Below, piece by piece: positions 59,542-64,000 of a stretch of DNA of 64,000 bases (position 1 is the first letter of the stretch; every line of letters starts with the position of its first letter). The notes under the pieces are model-generated. The model was given only the letters and a program-made list of their open reading frames with translations. It searched no databases and was not told where the DNA came from. The stretch comes from Achromobacter sp. MFA1 R4 (GTDB taxonomy: Bacteria; Pseudomonadota; Gammaproteobacteria; Burkholderiales; Burkholderiaceae_B). Made by a program: the position numbers and the translations under genes. Location of the stretch: assembly GCF_900156745.1 (NCBI RefSeq), contig NZ_LT707065.1, positions 1,240,001 through 1,304,000 of the forward strand, given 5' to 3'.

Positions 59542-59638
59542 TCCGTCCCCGGGCGGCGCCGCGCCCCGGGCGCCAAGGCCTGGGCCTCGCCCCGCCGCGG
59601 GCCGCCAGCCCGCTTGCGTCCGCCCCCCAGCCGGGAGT

Positions 59639-59654
59639 AAATTGTTGACAATTT
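59639..59654. promoter_or_regulatory. Distal GntR-type operator candidate
   Basis: Inverted repeat AAATTGT-TG-ACAATTT, containing ATTGTTGACA (59641-59650). It also supplies a -35-like TTGACA (59645-59650). It lies 60 bases upstream of the GntR gene. Confidence 0.6.
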
Positions 59655-59702
59655 GGCGTGCCTGGCGCGCTTTTCTGGGATATTTCTTAAGAAAACCTAC
59701 GG

Positions 59703-59712
59703 ATTGTCGACA
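59703..59712. promoter_or_regulatory. Proximal GntR-type operator candidate at the start codon
   Basis: ATTGTCGACA, the same decamer as the distal site apart from one base, with the perfect core TGTCGACA. It ends 2 bases before the ATG of the GntR gene. The two decamers start 62 bases apart, close to six helical turns, which favours cooperative binding or looping and autorepression. Confidence 0.55.
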
Positions 59713-59714
59713 CC

Positions 59715-60425
59715 ATGAGCAAAGTGCTCACCCTGCCGACGGCGGCGCCGATCGACGGCGAAACCCTGTCGGACCACATCTTCCGCAAGATCCAGTCCGC
59801 CATCGTCAAGGGCGAGATCGCCCCGGGCAGCAAAATTTCCGAGCCCGAGCTGGCACGCATCCACGGCGTCAGCCGCGGCCCGCTGCGCGAGGCCCTGCAC
59901 CGCCTGGAAGGCCAGAAATTGCTGGTGCGCGTGCCGCACGCGGGCGCCCGGGTCGTGTCCCTGTCGATCCAGGAACTGGTCGAACTCTACGAAATCCGCG
60001 AATCCCTGGAAGGCACGGCCTGCCGGCTGGCGGCCAAGCGCATGCCGCCGTCTGAAATCGAGGAACTGCGCGGCGTGCTGGAAGCCCACGAACGCGACGA
60101 AGCCTTCCAGGCCGGCCTGGGCTACTACCAGCAGGAAGGGGATTACGATTTCCACTACCGCATCGTCAAGGGCAGCGGCAACCAGATGCTGTTTCGCATG
60201 CTCTGCGACGAGCTCTACCAACTGGCGCGGATGTACCGCATCCAGTATTCGACCACGCCCAACCGCCCGCGGCAGGCCTACGCCGAACACCACCGCATTC
60301 TCGACGCCATCGCCGACGGCGACGGCGAGCTGGCTGAAATGCTGATGCGCCGCCACATCCGCGCATCCCGCATCAATATCGAACAACAGATTGCGCAAAG
60401 CACCCCACAGCGCACGGAGGCATGA
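59715..60425 (+). CDS. GntR-family regulator (FCD subfamily) of the acnD-prpF locus
   Basis: A 236-residue regulator with an N-terminal winged helix (LSDHIFRKIQSAIVKGEIAPGSKISEPELA, then VSRGPLREALHRLEGQKLLVR) and an all-helical FCD ligand domain from about residue 85, with His residues positioned for a metal-carboxylate site. Its stop overlaps the acnD start (ATGA). GntR/FCD proteins of this position control methylcitrate-cycle genes in betaproteobacteria; the ligand is probably a methylcitrate-pathway acid. The two decamer repeats in front of the gene suggest autoregulation. Confidence 0.92.
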   Translation: MSKVLTLPTAAPIDGETLSDHIFRKIQSAIVKGEIAPGSKISEPELARIHGVSRGPLREALHRLEGQKLLVRVPHAGARVVSLSIQELVELYEIRESLEGTACRLAAKRMPPSEIEELRGVLEAHERDEAFQAGLGYYQQEGDYDFHYRIVKGSGNQMLFRMLCDELYQLARMYRIQYSTTPNRPRQAYAEHHRILDAIADGDGELAEMLMRRHIRASRINIEQQIAQSTPQRTEA

Positions 60426-63040
60426 TGAACAAGTCGTATCGCAAGACCCTGCCCGGCACCCGCCTGGACTACTTCGACGCCCGCGCGGCCGTGGACGCCA
60501 TTGCGCCCGGCGCGTATGACGGCCTGCCTTACACGTCGCGCGTCCTGGCCGAGAACCTGGTGCGCCGCTGCGATCCCGCGCTGCTCACCGATGCGCTCAA
60601 GCAGCTCATCGAGCGCCGCCGCGACCTGGATTTCCCGTGGTTTCCGGCGCGCGTCGTCTGTCATGACATCCTGGGCCAGACCGCGCTGGTGGACCTGGCC
60701 GGCCTGCGCGACGCCATCGCCGACAAGGGCGGCGACCCGGCCAAGGTCAACCCCGTGGTGCCCGTGCAGCTCATCGTCGACCACTCGCTCGCGGTGGAAT
60801 ACGACGGCAACGATCCGGACGCCTTCGCCAAGAATCGCGCGGTCGAAGACCGCCGCAACGAAGACCGCTTCCATTTCATCGACTGGACCAAACAGGCCTT
60901 CGAGAACATCGAAGTCGTCCCGCCGGGCAACGGCATCATGCACCAGATCAACCTGGAGCGGATGTCGCCCGTGATCTACACGCAGGACGGCGTGGCCTTC
61001 CCCGACACGCTGGTGGGCACCGACAGCCACACGCCGCACGTGGACGCGCTGGGCGTCATCGCCATCGGCGTGGGCGGCCTGGAAGCCGAAAACGTCATGC
61101 TGGGCCGCGCGTCATGGATGCGCCTGCCCGACATCGTCGGCGTCGAACTCACCGGCCGCGCCCAGCCCGGCATTACCGCCACCGACATCGTGCTGACCCT
61201 GACCGAATTCCTGCGCAAGGAAAAAGTCGTGGGCGCCTACCTGGAGTTCTACGGCGAAGGCGCCTCCAGCCTCACGCTGGGCGACCGCGCCACCATTTCA
61301 AACATGGCGCCCGAGTATGGCGCCACGGCCGCGATGTTCTCCATCGACCAGCAGACCATCGACTACCTGCGCCTGACCGGCCGCGAAGATGCGCAGATCG
61401 CGCTGGTGGAAACCTACGCCAAGACAGCGGGCCTGTGGTCCGACAGCCTGGCGACCGCGCAGTACGAGCGCGTGCTGCGCTTTGACCTGTCCACCGTGGT
61501 GCGCACCCTGGCCGGCCCGTCCAATCCGCATCGCCGCCTGCCGGTGTCCGACCTGGCCGAACGCGGCATCGCCGGCGTGGTCGAAAACCAGCCCGGCCTC
61601 ATGCCCGACGGCGCCGTCATCATCGCGGCCATCACCAGCTGCACCAACACCAGCAACCCGCGCAACGTCATCGCCGCCGGCCTGCTGGCGCGCAACGCCA
61701 ACCGCGCCGGCCTGGCGCGCAAGCCCTGGGTGAAGAGCTCGCTCGCGCCCGGCTCCAAGGCCGTGCAGCTCTATCTGGAAGAAGCCGGCCTCACGCAAGA
61801 GCTGGAGCAGCTGGGCTTTGGCGTCGTGGCGTTCGCCTGTACCACGTGCAACGGCATGTCCGGCGCGCTGGACCCGAAGATCCAGCAGGAAATCATCGAC
61901 CGCGATCTCTACGCCACCGCCGTGCTGTCCGGCAACCGCAACTTCGACGGCCGCATCCACCCCTACGCCAAGCAGGCCTTCCTGGCCTCGCCGCCGCTGG
62001 TCGTGGCCTACGCCATCGCCGGCACCATCCGCTTCGACATCGAGCGCGACGTGCTGGGCGTAACCGCCGACGGCCGCGAAATCCGCCTGAAGGACATCTG
62101 GCCCAGCGACGAGGAAATCGACGCCATGGTCAAGTCCGCGGTCAAGCCGGAGCAGTTCCGCAAGGTCTATGCCCCGATGTTCGGCATCAAGGACGACCGC
62201 CAGACCGCCGTCAGCCCGCTGTACGACTGGCGCCCGCAAAGCACCTACATCCGCCGCCCGCCCTACTGGGAAGGCGCGCTCGCCGGCGAACGCACGCTGC
62301 GCGGCATGCTGCCGCTGGCCGTGCTGGGCGACAACATCACCACCGACCACCTGTCGCCGTCCAACGCCATCCTGCTGGACAGCGCCGCGGGCGAGTACCT
62401 GCACAAGATGGGCCTGCCCGAAGAGGACTTCAACTCCTACGCCACGCACCGCGGCGATCACCTGACCGCGCAGCGCGCCACCTTCGCCAATCCCAAGCTC
62501 TTCAACGAGATGGTCAAGAACGCCGACGGCAGCGTGAAGCAGGGCTCGCTGGCGCGCGTGGAGCCCGAAGGCCAGGTCATGCGCATGTGGGAAGCCATTG
62601 AAACCTACATGAACCGCAAGCAGCCGCTCATCATCGTGGCCGGCGCCGACTACGGCCAGGGCTCGTCGCGCGACTGGGCCGCCAAGGGCGTGCGCCTGGC
62701 CGGGGTCGAGGCCATCGTCGCCGAAGGCTTCGAACGCATCCACCGCACCAACCTCATCGGGATGGGCGTGCTGCCGCTGGAATTCAAGCCGGGCGTGAAC
62801 CGCAAGACCCTGGCGCTGGACGGCACCGAAAGCTACGACGTGACCGGCGAACGCAAGCCGCGCGCGGACCTGACGCTGGTCATCCACCGCCGCAACGGCA
62901 GCACCGAGCAGGTCCCGGTGACCTGCCGCCTGGACACCGCCGAAGAAGTCTCGATCTACGAAGCCGGCGGCGTGCTGCAGCGCTTTGCGCAGGATTTCCT
63001 GGAGGCCGCCTCCGCCTCCGGCGCCGGCAAGCTCGCCTGA
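60422..63040 (+). CDS. acnD: Fe/S-dependent 2-methylcitrate dehydratase AcnD
   Basis: Aconitase-family enzyme of the 2-methylcitrate cycle that dehydrates 2-methylcitrate to 2-methylaconitate (trans isomer), which PrpF then isomerises. It has 872 residues, typical of AcnD. Iron-sulfur ligands are visible in TSCTNTSNP and in the CTTCNG pair (nt about 61836-61855). The swivel domain follows, with DNITTDHLSPSNAI and GADYGQGSSRDW. The order catalytic part then swivel is the usual AcnA-like one, unlike the hydro-lyase at 13.9 kb. It is translationally coupled to the GntR gene and followed by prpF. Confidence 0.95.
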   Translation: MMNKSYRKTLPGTRLDYFDARAAVDAIAPGAYDGLPYTSRVLAENLVRRCDPALLTDALKQLIERRRDLDFPWFPARVVCHDILGQTALVDLAGLRDAIADKGGDPAKVNPVVPVQLIVDHSLAVEYDGNDPDAFAKNRAVEDRRNEDRFHFIDWTKQAFENIEVVPPGNGIMHQINLERMSPVIYTQDGVAFPDTLVGTDSHTPHVDALGVIAIGVGGLEAENVMLGRASWMRLPDIVGVELTGRAQPGITATDIVLTLTEFLRKEKVVGAYLEFYGEGASSLTLGDRATISNMAPEYGATAAMFSIDQQTIDYLRLTGREDAQIALVETYAKTAGLWSDSLATAQYERVLRFDLSTVVRTLAGPSNPHRRLPVSDLAERGIAGVVENQPGLMPDGAVIIAAITSCTNTSNPRNVIAAGLLARNANRAGLARKPWVKSSLAPGSKAVQLYLEEAGLTQELEQLGFGVVAFACTTCNGMSGALDPKIQQEIIDRDLYATAVLSGNRNFDGRIHPYAKQAFLASPPLVVAYAIAGTIRFDIERDVLGVTADGREIRLKDIWPSDEEIDAMVKSAVKPEQFRKVYAPMFGIKDDRQTAVSPLYDWRPQSTYIRRPPYWEGALAGERTLRGMLPLAVLGDNITTDHLSPSNAILLDSAAGEYLHKMGLPEEDFNSYATHRGDHLTAQRATFANPKLFNEMVKNADGSVKQGSLARVEPEGQVMRMWEAIETYMNRKQPLIIVAGADYGQGSSRDWAAKGVRLAGVEAIVAEGFERIHRTNLIGMGVLPLEFKPGVNRKTLALDGTESYDVTGERKPRADLTLVIHRRNGSTEQVPVTCRLDTAEEVSIYEAGGVLQRFAQDFLEAASASGAGKLA

Positions 63041-63058
63041 CCGGCCGTCATGCAGACC

Positions 63059-63080
63059 GGCGGGCGTTGCAACGCCCGCC
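63059..63080 (+). promoter_or_regulatory. 22-bp perfect palindrome between acnD and prpF
   Basis: GGCGGGCGTTG followed directly by its reverse complement CAACGCCCGCC, 19 bases after the acnD stop and 30 bases before prpF. As RNA it forms an 8-bp stem with a 6-base loop, without a U-run. It may be a processing or attenuation element, or a protein-binding site. Confidence 0.55.
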
Positions 63081-63110
63081 GCCCCTATTCCGATATCTCA
63101 GGACTGTTTC

Positions 63111-64000
63111 ATGGCACATGCTCCCCAAACCAAGATCGCGGCCACCTACATGCGCGGCGGCACCAGCAAAGGCGTGTTCTTCAAGCTGGACGACCTGCCC
63201 GAGTCCGCGCGCGTGCCCGGCGCCGCGCGCGACGCGCTGCTGCTGCGCGTGATCGGCAGCCCCGACCCCTACGGCAAGCAGATCGACGGCATGGGCGCCG
63301 CCACCTCCAGCACCAGCAAGACCGTCATCGTCGCCAAGAGCACGCGTCCCGACCATGACGTGGACTATCTCTTCGGCCAGGTCTCCATCGACCAGCCCTT
63401 CGTGGACTGGAGCGGCAACTGCGGCAACCTGTCCGCCGCGGTCGGCCCCTTCGCCATCACCAACGGCCTCGTCGATCCGGCCCGCATCCCGCAGGACGGC
63501 ACCGCCGTGGTGCGCATCTGGCAGGCCAACATCCAGAAAACCATCATCGCGCACGTGCCCATCACCGGCGGCGCGGTGCAGGAGACGGGCGACTTCGAAC
63601 TGGACGGCGTGACCTTCCCGGCCGCCGAACTGCGCCTGGAATTCATGGACCCGGCCGAGGAAGGCGACGGCGGTTCCATGTTCCCCACCGGCAACCTGGT
63701 CGACAACCTGGAAGTGCCGGGCGTGGGCACCTTCAAGGCCACGATGATCAACTCCGGCATCCCCACGATCTTCCTGCAAGCCGATGCCCTGGGCTACACC
63801 GGCACGGAACTGCAGGAAGCCATCAACGGCGACGCCGCCGCGCTGGCGCGCTTCGAGACCATCCGCGCCCACGGCGCGCTGCGCATGGGCCTCATCAAGG
63901 ACATCGCCGAGGCCGCCAGCCGCCAGCACACCCCCAAGATCGCCTTCGTCGCCCCGCCCAAGGCCTACGTGTCGTCCAGCGGCAAGCAGATCGGCACGGG
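63111..64000 (+). CDS. prpF: 2-methylaconitate isomerase PrpF (3' truncated by window)
   Basis: Partner of AcnD that converts trans-2-methylaconitate to the cis form. 296 codons are visible and the frame is open at the window end; full PrpF proteins are close to 395 residues. The N-terminal family motif YMRGGTSKGVFF is at residues 13-24, with DGMGAATSSTSKTVIV near 59-74 and GNCGNLSAAVGPFAI near 102-116, whose Cys is the active-site residue in the family. It follows acnD by 70 bases that contain a palindrome. Confidence 0.95.
   Translation, partial: MAHAPQTKIAATYMRGGTSKGVFFKLDDLPESARVPGAARDALLLRVIGSPDPYGKQIDGMGAATSSTSKTVIVAKSTRPDHDVDYLFGQVSIDQPFVDWSGNCGNLSAAVGPFAITNGLVDPARIPQDGTAVVRIWQANIQKTIIAHVPITGGAVQETGDFELDGVTFPAAELRLEFMDPAEEGDGGSMFPTGNLVDNLEVPGVGTFKATMINSGIPTIFLQADALGYTGTELQEAINGDAAALARFETIRAHGALRMGLIKDIAEAASRQHTPKIAFVAPPKAYVSSSGKQIGT

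Noticed and set aside
59548..59572. GC-rich CCCCGGGCG doubled sequence after the response regulator as a terminator
   Set aside because: It can form a stem, but pairing is imperfect and no T-run follows. The surrounding 59542-59714 is otherwise explained as promoter region.
63048..63929. Minus-strand frame of 293 codons opposite prpF
   Set aside because: prpF on the plus strand has YMRGGTSKG and the active-site GNCGN motif; the antisense translation has no family features.

Overview
This 64 kb window is a GC-rich (visibly about two-thirds G+C), almost fully coding stretch of a betaproteobacterial chromosome. The gene families (a tripartite-tricarboxylate 'Bug' receptor, a fused indolepyruvate ferredoxin oxidoreductase, an acnD/prpF locus and many LysR regulators) suggest Alcaligenaceae, probably Achromobacter or Bordetella. 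The genus is inferred from gene content; no rRNA or other marker gene is present. No tRNA, insertion sequence, integrase or CRISPR array was found.

Left part (1-22.5 kb, metabolism and transport). A 5'-truncated VanB-type reductase converges on a minus-strand unit, livHMGF + aldehyde dehydrogenase + SDR + zinc alcohol dehydrogenase + periplasmic binding protein. This unit looks like import and stepwise oxidation of an alcohol or aldehyde. Next comes a four-gene ABC exporter resembling GldA/GldF/GldG plus a DUF4340-like protein, joined by 4-base stop/start overlaps. A periplasmic metallo-beta-lactamase-fold hydrolase of the AHL-lactonase type follows. Then come a swivel-first aconitase-family enzyme with a Bug receptor and a LysR regulator, and the 1179-aa indolepyruvate oxidoreductase with a divergent LysR regulator.

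Central part (22.6-59.5 kb, a complete type VI secretion system). The plus-strand arm is tagH-tagJ-tssE-tssF-tssG-tssA, followed by a two-domain fimbrial tip adhesin and a GlcNAc-transferase-like protein. The minus-strand arm reads clpV, a response regulator, a chaperone-usher fimbrial operon (major pilin, chaperone, usher, minor pilin), a DotU-like gene, an OmpA/IcmF-like gene, tssB, tssC, hcp, tssJ, tssK, tssL, tssM, tagF, vgrG, PAAR, rhs. The two arms converge on a 16-bp gap at 31.38 kb. A second, divergent response regulator lies beside clpV. All structural T6SS functions are present, with the fimbrial genes inside the cluster: the pilin-usher operon is joined by a 4-base overlap to T6SS-like membrane genes, and the likely tip adhesin sits at the end of the other arm, next to a glycosyltransferase. 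This secretion/fimbria composite is the most interesting feature of the window.

Right part (59.5-64 kb). A GntR/FCD regulator, with two matching ATTGTYGACA operator candidates before it, overlaps acnD. prpF follows and runs off the window. These are genes of the 2-methylcitrate (propionate) pathway, without prpB or prpC beside them.
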